From: JAKORR01 sp964608495
GTDB lineage: Bacteria > Armatimonadota > Zipacnadia > Zipacnadales > FEN-943
Direction of reading: 5' to 3'
NCBI GenBank assembly: GCA_964608495.1
Contig: CAZSOQ010000160.1
Location: 1-12,457, forward strand
Length of the DNA stretch: 12,457 nucleotides
Positions 1 through 7,300 of the stretch are shown piece after piece. A program made the position numbers and the translations under genes. Every line of letters begins with the position of its first letter. The first letter of the stretch is position 1. The notes under the pieces are model-generated. The model was not told where the DNA came from and did no database searches. It saw nothing but the letters and a program-made list of their open reading frames with translations.

Positions 1-355
1 ATCAGGCATGGTGCCCCCGGGGGTCGAGACCAAGGTAGCCGCCCCCGACCTGGCGGCCGTCCTCGCCGAGGCCGTCGAGCCCATCGTCGAAGAGGTCCAG
101 TGGGTCATCGAGCAGGTCGCGCCCAGGGAGTGGGCGGAGATCGAGCCCAACGGCGCCCTCCTTTGTGGCGGCGGAGCGCTCCTCAGGGGGCTCCCCGAGC
201 TCTTCGCGTCCCGGCTCGGCATCAGGGCCACCGTCGCCGAGGACCCCCTCGGCGCCACGGTCCTCGGCCTCTCGGCCATCGCCCGCGACATGAAGAGCCT
301 ATCCGCTGACGGCGAACACGCGGTCAGCATGGGACTATCGTCCTCCGTATACTGA
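1..355 (+). CDS. mreB: MreB-type bacterial actin, C-terminal part (5' end outside window)
   Basis: The frame is open from base 2 to the TGA at 353-355, so only about the last 117 residues are present; the ATG at base 8 is internal. MreB is an ATP-binding actin homologue that polymerises under the inner membrane and directs lateral wall synthesis. What is seen is the end of the actin fold: a helix rich in E and V (AEAVEPIVEEVQWVIEQV), then the hallmark CGGGALLRGLPEL, matching the TGGGALLRGL nucleotide-binding loop of MreB, and AEDPLGATVLG, matching MreB's VAEDPL. The tail after this (about 20 residues ending MGLSSSVY) is longer than usual and has no recognised motif. No mreC or mreD follows; the next gene is metabolic, so this copy stands apart from the usual mre operon. 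Mbl or another MreB paralogue cannot be excluded. Confidence 0.8.
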   Translation, partial: SGMVPPGVETKVAAPDLAAVLAEAVEPIVEEVQWVIEQVAPREWAEIEPNGALLCGGGALLRGLPELFASRLGIRATVAEDPLGATVLGLSAIARDMKSLSADGEHAVSMGLSSSVY

Positions 356-544
356 CGACGACACTCCAGGCCCGCTCGCCCCCCGGGCGACCCTCAGGCC
401 TGTTGACACCCGGAGGCTCCCGGCGCCCTTCGGCTCGTCCCGGGCAGGTCCGTCTCGGCGGACAGCGAACCACCAGGCGCTGCTCGGGCCGACCCCGGCC
501 TGAGCCTTCGCCCCGGGCCCCAACGGGCCGAAGCCTGGCGCTCT

Positions 545-559
545 CGGCCTCAGTGGCCG
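545..559 (+). other. Short hairpin in the leader of the hyi-like gene
   Basis: CGGCC (545-549) and GGCCG (555-559) pair around the 5-base loop TCAGT, 25 bases before the Shine-Dalgarno. The surrounding mreB-hyi gap (356-598) is GC-rich with several imperfect inverted repeats and no ORF of interest. A regulatory role is only a possibility. Confidence 0.25.
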
Positions 560-584
560 CGGCGACAACCTAAGACCCTGGGAC

Positions 585-591
585 AGGAGGT
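585..591 (+). promoter_or_regulatory. Shine-Dalgarno that fixes a GTG start
   Basis: AGGAGGT lies 7 bases before the GTG at 599. It is a near-perfect anti-16S match at ideal spacing and supports the GTG rather than any later ATG as start of the TIM-barrel gene. Confidence 0.85.
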
Positions 592-598
592 AGGTGCA

Positions 599-1369
599 GT
601 GGCGCTCAATCTGTCTGTCTGCATAGAGATGATCTTCCGCGACCTGCCCATCGAGGACAGAATCCGCAGCGTGGCCGCGGCGGGGTACAAGGGATTCGAG
701 TTCTGGGGCTGGGGCAACAAGGACCTCGACGCCCTGGTCAGGCTGGCGGCCGAGCTGGACCTGACCGTCGCCGGATTCTGCTGCGATTCCCAGGGAGCCC
801 TGGTGGACCCGTCCAACACCGACGCCTGGGTCGCGGGGGCCAAGGTCTCCGTGGACCGCGCGGCTTCCGTCGGCGTCAAGACCCTGATCGTGACCACGGG
901 TCAGGAGATGCCCGAGCTGTCCCGCTGGGCCCAGCACGACGCCATCGTCAAGGGCCTCACCCACGTGGCCCCCTATGCCGAGGACAGGAGCATCACCCTC
1001 GTCCTCGAACCACTCAACATCCTCGTCAACCACAAGGGCTACTACCTCGACACGTCCGGCGAGGGCTTCGACATCGTGCGCGCCGTGGGCAGCCCGGCCG
1101 TCAAGCTGCTGTATGACATCTACCACCAGCAGATCACCGAGGGCTTCCTCCTGCCGACCATCGAGGCCAATCTGGACCTCATAGGCCATTTCCACAGCGC
1201 CGACGTGCCGGGCCGGCACGAGCCCGGCACGGGCGAGATCAACTACGCCAACGTCTTTGGGTTCATTGCCGACAGCCCCTACGCCGCGTGGGTCGGCCTT
1301 GAGTTCAGCCCCACGGGCGACCCTGCCGACGCTCTGGCGAAGGTCAAGCAGATAGCCGGGCTCGCCTAA
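599..1369 (+). CDS. hyi: Hydroxypyruvate isomerase-family TIM-barrel protein
   Basis: A 256-residue cytosolic (beta/alpha)8 barrel of the AP-endonuclease 2/xylose isomerase-like superfamily, close to the full length of Hyi (about 260). Hyi interconverts hydroxypyruvate and tartronate semialdehyde in glyoxylate metabolism; relatives such as OtnI act on 2-oxo-tetronates. Diagnostic segments are LVLEPLN with E137, LLYDIYHQQ with D173, the GHFHSADVPGRHEPGTGEIN stretch (H199 in the third metal position) and VGLEFSP with E235. E137, D173, H199 and E235 fit the four metal/active-site ligands of the family. The start is GTG with an excellent Shine-Dalgarno. It follows mreB after 243 bases and is followed by a 485-base structured gap, so it is probably transcribed alone. 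The fold is certain; the exact substrate is not. Confidence 0.8.
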   Translation: MALNLSVCIEMIFRDLPIEDRIRSVAAAGYKGFEFWGWGNKDLDALVRLAAELDLTVAGFCCDSQGALVDPSNTDAWVAGAKVSVDRAASVGVKTLIVTTGQEMPELSRWAQHDAIVKGLTHVAPYAEDRSITLVLEPLNILVNHKGYYLDTSGEGFDIVRAVGSPAVKLLYDIYHQQITEGFLLPTIEANLDLIGHFHSADVPGRHEPGTGEINYANVFGFIADSPYAAWVGLEFSPTGDPADALAKVKQIAGLA

Positions 1370-1383
1370 GTAGTTGCGCACAT

Positions 1384-1413
1384 TGACAGAGAGCGAGGCA
1401 TGCAGAGGCAAGC
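1384..1413 (-). repeat. Degenerate inverted partner of dispersed element copy A
   Basis: Four blocks, TGACA (1384-1388), GCGAG (1393-1397), CAT (1399-1401) and GGCAAGC (1407-1413), are reverse complements, in matching order, of TGTCA (1768-1772), CTCGC (1759-1763), ATG (1756-1758) and GCTTGCC (1746-1752). The spacing between the first two blocks is 4 bases on both sides. That is 20 matching bases in about 30, with small indels. Relatedness is inferred by eye; chance in GC-rich DNA is not excluded. Confidence 0.45.
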
Positions 1414-1565
1414 CGGCCGACCTGTGTCATCCGAAAACGGGGTTTGCAGCTATGGGGGAAGGCCGGATGGTCATGTTCGAGTCCGCGCCGACCGCTGCGG
1501 CGAGGCGTGTCATCCGCGGCCCACGCCACGGCACGGCACGGACGTAGGTACGCGGATAACGGGGT

Positions 1566-1602
1566 CAGGGGCCCGCGGCCCCTGCGGGGCCTGGGGCCAG
1601 GC
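1566..1602. other. Two adjacent hairpins downstream of the hyi-like gene
   Basis: CAGGGGCC (1566-1573) and GGCCCCTG (1577-1584) form a perfect 8-bp stem with triloop CGC. Right after it GCCTGG (1589-1594) pairs with CCAGGC (1597-1602). They may end the upstream transcript, but they begin about 200 bases after its stop and no T tract follows on the plus strand. Confidence 0.4.
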
Positions 1603-1719
1603 TGCGCAAAAAGCCCGCGGGCCTACCTGCGCCGTACAGGCCTATAGCCCGAGGGTTACACTACTACGCTGCGCAGTACTGCTTTTCCGGCGCTTTCTGC
1701 GCGGCCTCGGGCAGGGCCC

Positions 1720-1776
1720 CAGGGTGTTTGCAGTCACACGGCTTTGCTTGCCCCGATGCTCGCCGTATGTCATCAC
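1720..1776 (+). repeat. Dispersed structured element, copy A
   Basis: This stretch matches 7817-7873 at 50 of 57 positions without gaps. Inside, CACACGGC (1735-1742) pairs with GCCGTATG (1762-1769), 7 of 8 positions, around the 19-base loop TTTGCTTGCCCCGATGCTC. The C1739-G1765 pair is G-C in copy B, a compensatory change. It ends 78 bases before the HIT gene. Orientation is given as the strand on which both copies read alike. I do not recognise the family; a REP/REPIN or MITE remnant, or a small structured RNA, are the options. Confidence 0.75.
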
Positions 1777-1841
1777 GAGAGACTGCTTAGCACCGTGGCG
1801 GACGCGCCCGGCCAAGCACGCCCGGCGGGTCCGGCCCGGCC

Positions 1842-1849
1842 GGAGGTGA
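1842..1849 (+). promoter_or_regulatory. Shine-Dalgarno that fixes the HIT-gene GTG start
   Basis: GGAGGTGA lies 5 bases before GTG 1855. It marks that GTG as the start over the in-frame upstream TTG at 1744, which would add 37 residues encoded partly by the dispersed repeat. Confidence 0.8.
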
Positions 1850-1854
1850 GGCCA

Positions 1855-2199
1855 GTGACCGACTGCCTCTTCTGTCGCATCGCCCGGGGCGAGCTAGACG
1901 CCCAGGTGGTCTACAGGGACGAGCAGGTGGTGGCCTTCCGGGACGTCAATCCCCAGGGGCCCGTTCATATCCTCGTCATCCCCGTCGAGCACCTGCCGGG
2001 GATCGCCGACGCCGGCGACGAGCACAACGAGCTCCTCGGCCGGATGCTCAACGTGGCCCGGCGGATCGCCGCCGACGAGGGCGTGGCCCAGCGCGGCTAC
2101 CGCCTCGTCATCAACCAGGGCCGCGACGTGGGCCAGAGCGTGGATCATCTGCACCTGCACCTTATCGGCGGCCGACCCATGGGGTGGCCACCGGGGTAA
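1855..2199 (+). CDS. HIT-family (HinT-type) nucleotide hydrolase
   Basis: From GTG 1855 the protein has 114 residues, the usual size of bacterial HinT. It opens with DCLFCRIARGE, whose C4-x2-C7 pair is the typical zinc-binding start of this branch. YRDEQVVAFRDVNPQGPVHILVIP is the conserved middle, and the histidine triad is HLHLHL at H98, H100 and H102, followed by GGRPMGWPPG, the classic HinT tail. HinT enzymes hydrolyse purine nucleoside phosphoramidates and acyl-adenylates through a histidine nucleotidyl intermediate; the physiological role in bacteria is unclear. HisG starts 66 bases downstream on the same strand, so co-transcription is likely. Its leader begins just after a copy of the dispersed structured element. 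Family assignment is firm; no substrate can be read from sequence. Confidence 0.93.
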   Translation: MTDCLFCRIARGELDAQVVYRDEQVVAFRDVNPQGPVHILVIPVEHLPGIADAGDEHNELLGRMLNVARRIAADEGVAQRGYRLVINQGRDVGQSVDHLHLHLIGGRPMGWPPG

Positions 2200-2265
2200 C
2201 CAGGCGACCGGCGCCTCCGCCGCATCGGCCCGCCGCCTATCACTTACCTGCAGGAGTGAAGGAAG

Positions 2266-3162
2266 TTGCCGGAGGACAGAGTACTGAGAATCGGGCTGCC
2301 CAAGGGCAGTCTGCAAGACGCGACCATCGAGATCTTCACCAAGGCCGGCTGGCGGGTCACGGTTGACCCGCGGGGCTACCACCCGCACATGGACGACCCG
2401 GAGCTATGGGCCGTGCTTCTGCGCGCCCAGGAAATGGCCGTCTATGTCGCCGACGGCGTGCTCGATTGCGGCCTGACCGGGCTGGACTGGATCCGCGAAC
2501 AGGGCTGTGAGGACCGGGTTGCCATCGTGGCCGACCTGGTCTACGCCAAGGGTGGCATGAGGCCCTACAACTGGGTCCTGGCCGTCCACGAAAGCTCGGA
2601 CATCCAGCGCTGGGAGGACCTCCAGGGCCGACGCATCGCCACCGAGCTCGTCAACGTCACCAAGCGCTTCCTGGCCGAGCGCGGCGTCGAGGCCTCGGTC
2701 GAGTATTCCTGGGGCGCCACGGAGGCCAAGTGTCCTTCCCTCGTGGACGCCATCGTCGAGGGCACCGAGACCGGCTCGACCCTGCGCGCCAACAACCTGC
2801 GCATCGTCGAGACCCTGTTCCAGTCCACCACCAAGCTCATCGCCAACCCCGCCGCCCTCGAGGACCCCTGGAAGCGCCGCAAGATCGAGAACATCGCGCT
2901 GCTCTTGCAGGGAGCGCTGGCCGCCGAGGACCGCGTCGGCCTGAAGATGAACGTCGAGGAGAGCCGGCTGCCGGCTGTCCTGGATGTCCTGCCGGCCCTC
3001 AAGCGGCCCACGATCTCGCCCCTGGCCTCCAGCGACGGCGAGCGCTGGGTCGCGGTCGAGGCCATAGTGGGCAAGGCCGAGGTCCGCGAGCTGATCCCGC
3101 GTCTCAAGGCCGTGGGCGCCGAGGGGATCATCGAGTATCCCCTCAACAAGCTCGTGCCCTGA
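2266..3162 (+). CDS. hisG: ATP phosphoribosyltransferase, long form (HisG)
   Basis: HisG joins ATP and PRPP to give phosphoribosyl-ATP, the first and feedback-controlled step of histidine synthesis. The 298-residue length and C-terminal domain mark the long, self-sufficient form that needs no HisZ. Seen in order: LRIGLPKGSLQ (residues 7-17), the substrate loop VLDCGLTGLDWI (65-76), the PRPP loop DAIVEGTETGSTLRANNL (161-178), and from about 220 the ACT-like HisG_C domain with LKRPTISPLA and WVAVEAIV, ending LKAVGAEGIIEYPLNKLVP; in the family this domain binds histidine. The start is taken as TTG 2266, with AGGAG at 2252-2256, 9 bases upstream. A CTG at 2284, 7 bases after GGAGGA (2271-2276), is a less usual alternative. 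No other his gene is present. It sits between the HIT gene and a sugar-isomerase gene in a compact run. Confidence 0.95.
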   Translation: MPEDRVLRIGLPKGSLQDATIEIFTKAGWRVTVDPRGYHPHMDDPELWAVLLRAQEMAVYVADGVLDCGLTGLDWIREQGCEDRVAIVADLVYAKGGMRPYNWVLAVHESSDIQRWEDLQGRRIATELVNVTKRFLAERGVEASVEYSWGATEAKCPSLVDAIVEGTETGSTLRANNLRIVETLFQSTTKLIANPAALEDPWKRRKIENIALLLQGALAAEDRVGLKMNVEESRLPAVLDVLPALKRPTISPLASSDGERWVAVEAIVGKAEVRELIPRLKAVGAEGIIEYPLNKLVP

Positions 3163-3223
3163 CCGCGGCCCCGCCGCGCCCGCGCCCCCGCGCAGCGTCG
3201 CCGGCTCGCAATCCAATGGTCCC

Positions 3224-3229
3224 AGGAGG
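3224..3229 (+). promoter_or_regulatory. Shine-Dalgarno of the second TIM-barrel gene
   Basis: AGGAGG lies 9 bases before ATG 3239 and supports that start. Confidence 0.75.
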
Positions 3230-3238
3230 CAGTTACGG

Positions 3239-3988
3239 ATGGCTCAACCCAGGATAGGTCTGCAGCTCATCGTCTACGGTCAGCGCACGCGCGAGGACCT
3301 GCTCGGTGTCCTCCGCGAGGCGGCGCAGGCAGGCTACGCCGGGATCGAGGCCGGCAACCTCTTCGCCAGCCACGGCGAGGGGCTCGTGCGCGACGCCCTG
3401 GCCGGCACCGGCCTGGCCGTGGCCGGTATGCACTCGGGCTACGGCGATCAGCTCGACCCGGCCAAGGTGGAGGCCAACATCGCCTACCTACAGGGCGTGG
3501 GCTCCCGGTACTACATCAACTCGGGCGTGGCTCAGGCCGAGGGGATCGCCGCCTACGAGCAGGCCGCCGAGACCTTCAACGCCGTGGGCGAGAAGTGCCG
3601 GCAGGCCGGCCTGGCCTTCTGCTACCACAACCACGCCTGGGAGTTCGAGGCCTTCGACGGGGTGAAGGGCATCCACCGCCTCGCCGAGCTCACCGACCCG
3701 GACCTGGTCAAGCTGTGCGTGGACGTGTACTGGGTCACCATCGGCGGCGAGGAGCCCGAGGAGTTCATCGCCCGCTACGCCGACCGGGCCGTCTACTACC
3801 ACTTCAAGGACGGCGCTCCGGGCGAGTTCGTCGAGCTGGGCCAGGGCCAGGTGGACCTGGTAGCCGCCCGGCGAGCCGCTCTCGCCTGCGATCCCGAGTG
3901 GATCGTCGTTGAGCAGGACAGCACGGCGAAGACCCCGAGGGACTCGATCGCCGAGTCCCTCGCCTACCTGTGCCAGATAGGGTTCTAG
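3239..3988 (+). CDS. Sugar phosphate isomerase/epimerase-type TIM barrel
   Basis: A 249-residue protein of the xylose isomerase-like/AP-endonuclease 2 superfamily, close to IolE and related dehydratases or epimerases. Visible landmarks are QLIVYGQR near the N-terminus, an EAGNLF strand, AGMHSGY, FCYHNHAWEFE (residues 127-137), VKLCVDVYWV with D162, YYHFKD with H188, the LGQGQVD loop (200-206) and IVVEQD with E225. The YHNH..EF, DVYW, HFKD and VEQD series is typical of metal-dependent keto-sugar or inositol isomerases. No signal peptide is seen, so it is cytosolic. It lies 76 bases after hisG and is followed about 110 bases later by a strong hairpin, so it probably closes the HIT-hisG operon. 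It is a different subfamily from the Hyi-like protein upstream. The substrate cannot be told from sequence. Confidence 0.85.
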   Translation: MAQPRIGLQLIVYGQRTREDLLGVLREAAQAGYAGIEAGNLFASHGEGLVRDALAGTGLAVAGMHSGYGDQLDPAKVEANIAYLQGVGSRYYINSGVAQAEGIAAYEQAAETFNAVGEKCRQAGLAFCYHNHAWEFEAFDGVKGIHRLAELTDPDLVKLCVDVYWVTIGGEEPEEFIARYADRAVYYHFKDGAPGEFVELGQGQVDLVAARRAALACDPEWIVVEQDSTAKTPRDSIAESLAYLCQIGF

Positions 3989-4099
3989 GCGCTCAGCCGC
4001 CGCCGGGCACCGCGAACGGGGCACCGCGGACGGGGGGCCATCCCCCTGTCGGCTGGTGGCTTCGCTCGAGGGCGTGCGCGTCTTCGAGACTGTCTGCAA

Positions 4100-4137
4100 G
4101 GGAACGGGGGCAGCCCTCCCAGGCCGCCCCCGTTCCC
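4100..4137 (+). terminator. Strong hairpin, likely end of the HIT-hisG-isomerase transcript
   Basis: GGGAACGGGGGC (4100-4111) pairs perfectly over 12 bp with GCCCCCGTTCCC (4126-4137) across a 14-base loop. It lies about 110 bases after the isomerase stop. No T tract follows (CTTCCG), so it is terminator-like rather than a textbook intrinsic terminator. Confidence 0.55.
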
Positions 4138-4186
4138 CTTCCGCCGTGCTTCGTCTCGGGCCGCTTCGCGTTCCCACCACCGTCTC

Positions 4187-4219
4187 GGGGGCCCCTTGCC
4201 CACGGCCGTGGGGCTCCCC
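4187..4219. other. Second GC hairpin upstream of the secreted-protein gene
   Basis: GGGGGCCCC (4187-4195) pairs with GGGGCTCCCC (4210-4219), with one bulge or mismatch. The loop side contains the palindrome CACGGCCGTG (4201-4210). It may be a second terminator or a leader structure. Confidence 0.35.
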
Positions 4220-4319
4220 AGGGTCCTCCTGCCGGTGCTGGCCAAGGCACCGACCGCTGCCGCCGCGCTCGAAGCAGGCCGATGGTGTAATATGTGGGAG
4301 AAGGCTGAGCCGTCCGGGG

Positions 4320-4334
4320 GGAGGGATGCGTGTG
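4320..4334 (+). promoter_or_regulatory. Start region of secreted gene: Shine-Dalgarno with ATG/GTG ambiguity
   Basis: GGAGGG (4320-4325) touches ATG 4326, which is too close for normal initiation, but lies 6 bases before the in-frame GTG 4332. The GTG start gives MRPVPFLGASL and still a good signal peptide, so it may be the true start. Confidence 0.5.
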
Positions 4335-7300
4335 AGGCCTGTACCCTTCCTTGGGGCAAGTCTGGTTGCGCTGGCCGCGGTTCTGTGGGCTCCGGGGCTT
4401 GTCGCCCGGGTGGCCGACAGCACCGCAGTGGCGGCCGAGCACCAGACGGCGCCGGCTTCGCCGCTTCGCCTGGCCTGTCTGACCGTGCCTTTCCCCGTTC
4501 TGGGCGGGGTGCAGCGCGCGCTGCTGCCGCCGTCGCTGATGTGGGTCAGCGCCTGGACGCCGGACGCCATGATCGAACAGCTCACCATCACTCCCTCCGG
4601 CGACCCGAGCACGGGATGGTCCGACTACTACGTCAGGGCCAGTGCCGACGGCCGGTATGTGGCTTTCGGCTCCGACGCCAGCGACCTGGTGCCCGGCGTG
4701 GGGAACGAGCTCGTTCAGGTCTACGTACGGGACCGACTGCTGAACCAGACGGCCTGCGTCACCACAAGCGGGCTGGGCGGTGCGGGCAACGGCGATAGCT
4801 GGGTCGAGGCTATGAGTCCCGACGGCAGGTTCGTCCTGTTCTCCTCCTGCGCCACAGACCTCTGCCCCGGGAAGCTGAACGGCGAGTACGAGGACATGTT
4901 CCTTCACGACCGGTTGCTGGGGACAACGGTGCTCGTGTCGGTCAACGACGTCGGCGAGCCCGGTGACTACTATAGCGTCTGCGGCGACGTCACGCCGGAC
5001 GGGCGGTTCGTTGCCTGGGCGAGTGGCGCGACCAACCTCGTGGAGGACGACACGAACGGGCAGTGGGACGTGTTCCTCCGAGACCTTCTGTTGGGCACCA
5101 CCGAGCGCGTGAGCGTCGACTCCGACGGCCAGCAGGCCCCGCCGGGTGGCCGCTTCGGGTGCAGGGCAGTGTCCATCAGCGGCGATGGCCGCTATGTGGC
5201 CTTCTACACCACGTACCCCAGTCTTGTGGAAGGGGACGACAACGGGGTGGGCGACATCCTCCTGCGCGACCGGGTCGCAGGCACTACCACTCTGGTTAGC
5301 ACAAACGCCGAGGGGGTGCAGGGGGACGCCGACTCCGCCGATCCCCAGATCAGCAAAGACGGCCGCAGGCTGGCCTTCAGGTCCTATGCGACCAACCTCG
5401 TCGCCGGCACCGGCGAAGGCCTAGCCAACGTCTTCCTCAAGGACCTGACAACGGGGCAGGTGACACTGGTAAGCGTTGGCGCCGGGGGCGAACCCGCCAA
5501 CGACAACAGCGAGGGGCCTCGTATGACCGACGACGGCAGGTACGTCGTCTTCGTCTCGTACGCCCGTAACCTCACCGCGGCGGGCGATGAGCTGCTCTAC
5601 GAGGATGTCTTCTTCCGCGACGTACTGCTGGGCGTGACCCACAAGGTCAGCGTCGGACTGGACGACACCGAGGGCGATGGCGAGAGCCGGGGCGCAGACC
5701 TGAGCCAGGACGGCAAGGTCGTGGTCTTCGACAGCGAAGCCGAGAACCTCACGGCCTTGACCCCCGTCAACGGCCAGCCCGACATCTTCGCGAGCTTCAA
5801 CGAGGCCCTGGTCCACGAGGTGTGGGTGACTGAAGGGCCGGCTGGCGCACCTAACCCCGCGGCCTCCCAGGCCCAGGTCCAGTGCACCGTCACGGCCGAA
5901 TGCTCGGCGGGGCATGACCTCACCTATCTGTGGACGGCGAAGGATGATGGCGGAGCGGACGCGGGCACCTTCGACGATGCCACGAAGGCAGACCCCAAGT
6001 GGACCGCGCCGGAGAACAAGACGGATGCCGCGGCCACCTACACCATCGCCGTGCTCGTGACCTGCACGGGTGGCAAGACGGCCCATCCGTCCTTCGAGCA
6101 GCAAGTGGACCCCGTGCCCGATGCAGTGACGATCACCGAAGGCCCCTCGGGCGACCCCAATCCCGTGGCCTCCCAGGGCCAGGTGCAATGCTCCGTCGCC
6201 GCGGCCGACAGCCGCGACCATGCCCTGACCTACCAGTGGACGGCGAAGGATGACGNNNNNNNNNNNNNNNNNNNNNNNNNNNNNNNNNNNNNNNNNNNNN
6301 NNNNNNNNNNNNNNNNNNNNNNNNNNNNNNNNNNNNNNNNNNNNNNNNNNNNNNNCAGTGCTCGGTCACTGCCAGCGACAGCCGCGACCACGCCCTGACC
6401 TACCAGTGGATCGCGACGAGGGCCGACGGGAAGCGGGCCGGCAGCTTCGACGATGCAACGAAGACGAACCCGATCTGGACCGCCCCGGAGAACAAGACCG
6501 ACGCCGTGCTGGAGTACACGATCAGCGTCAAGGTCACCTGCGCACGGCGCGCCGTGGCGACGGCGTCCTTCGTGCAGCAAGTGCACCCGGTCGCGGACGT
6601 GGTGACGATCACCCAGGCGCCGTCCAGCGCGACGGACCCGGTGGCATCGGGAGCCCAGGTGCTCTGCAAGGTCACGGCCTCCGACAGCCGCGGCCACGGG
6701 CTGTCCTACCAATGGACGGCTACGGACGCGGCGGGCGACCCGGTCGGAAGCTTCGACGACCCGACCCTCGCGCGCCCCCACTGGACGGCACCCGTGAACG
6801 ACACCTTCGCGGTGGCGACGGTGACGATCGCTGTCACGGTCACCTGCGCCTGCGGCCAGACCTGCCAGGGCAGCTTCGCCCAGCAGGTGCTCCCGGCGGA
6901 CGCCGTGAGGACCACCGAGGGCCCCACGGGCGACGCGGACCCCGTGGCGTCCAGCGGCACGGTGCACTGCTCGGCGAGCGCCGAGGACAGCCTGGGGCAC
7001 GACCTGCAGTACGAGTGGACGGCGGTGGATGCGGCGGGCGAGCCGGCCGGCCGGTTCGACGATCGCAGGGCGCAGAATCCCGCGTGGACGGCGCCGGAGA
7101 ATCTGAGCGACACGGTGGCGACCTACACGATAGCGGTGCGGGCGCACTGCCGCCTCGCCGAGTGCAGCGCCTCCTTCCAGCAGCAGGTGCAGCCGAAGGA
7201 GCGGCCGCAGATCACCGAGGTGTCGCTCGAACCGCCCGGCGGCGAGGACGCCCCGGTGCGCAGCGGGCAGGTGCTGCTCTGCACCGGGAGCGCCACGGAC

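Larger units (their letters stand above)
1370..1854. other. 485-base structured intergenic region
   Basis: No credible gene is seen. The region holds several hairpins: CAGGGGCC/GGCCCCTG (1566-1584, triloop CGC), GCCTGG/CCAGGC (1589-1602) and the palindrome GCCCGCGGGC (1613-1622). The last of these reads into five T on the minus strand. GTGTCATCCG occurs twice (1424-1433 and 1507-1516). Near its right end lies copy A of the dispersed element (1720-1776), and near its left end a degenerate inverted partner (1384-1413). Open frames across it, such as 1400-1849, have arginine- and cysteine-rich composition typical of chance ORFs in GC-rich non-coding DNA. Confidence 0.7.
3989..4325. other. 337-base intergenic region with hairpins before the secreted-protein gene
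   Basis: No gene is supported. The region holds two tandem copies of a 14-base unit, GGGCACCGCGAACG and GGGCACCGCGGACG (4005-4032), then two strong hairpins (4100-4137 and 4187-4219), then the start signals of the next gene. Frames that run through it from 4056 or 3970 are chance extensions. Confidence 0.65.

Noticed and set aside
403..408. TTGACA resembling a -35 box (also at 1383-1388)
   Set aside because: Neither has a TATAAT-like box at 16-18 bases downstream.
1720..1776. Integron attC site or riboswitch for the dispersed element
   Set aside because: No GTTRRRY/RYYYAAC pair is present; one copy lies upstream of a gene and the other downstream of one, which does not suit a cis-acting riboswitch.
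1400..1849. Open frame of 149 codons on the plus strand between the hyi-like and HIT genes
   Set aside because: Its composition (many R, G, P, C) is that of GC-rich non-coding DNA, it has no Shine-Dalgarno, it crosses the hairpins and copy A, and differences between the two element copies in this frame change amino acids.
1744..1854. Upstream in-frame TTG start for the HIT protein
   Set aside because: It would add 37 residues unlike any HIT protein and start inside the dispersed element; GTG 1855 has a strong Shine-Dalgarno and gives the family N-terminus.
4288..4293. TAATAT as a -10 box for the secreted-protein gene
   Set aside because: It is the only AT-rich spot nearby and well placed, but no -35 match lies at proper distance, so it is too weak to call.
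4056..4325. N-terminal extension of the secreted protein frame
   Set aside because: The extension crosses two hairpins and would bury the signal peptide; a signal peptide and Shine-Dalgarno at 4320-4334 mark the real start.
3488..4612. 374-codon minus-strand frame across the isomerase and intergenic region
   Set aside because: It runs through a real gene, two hairpins and the signal-peptide region, with no family motif.
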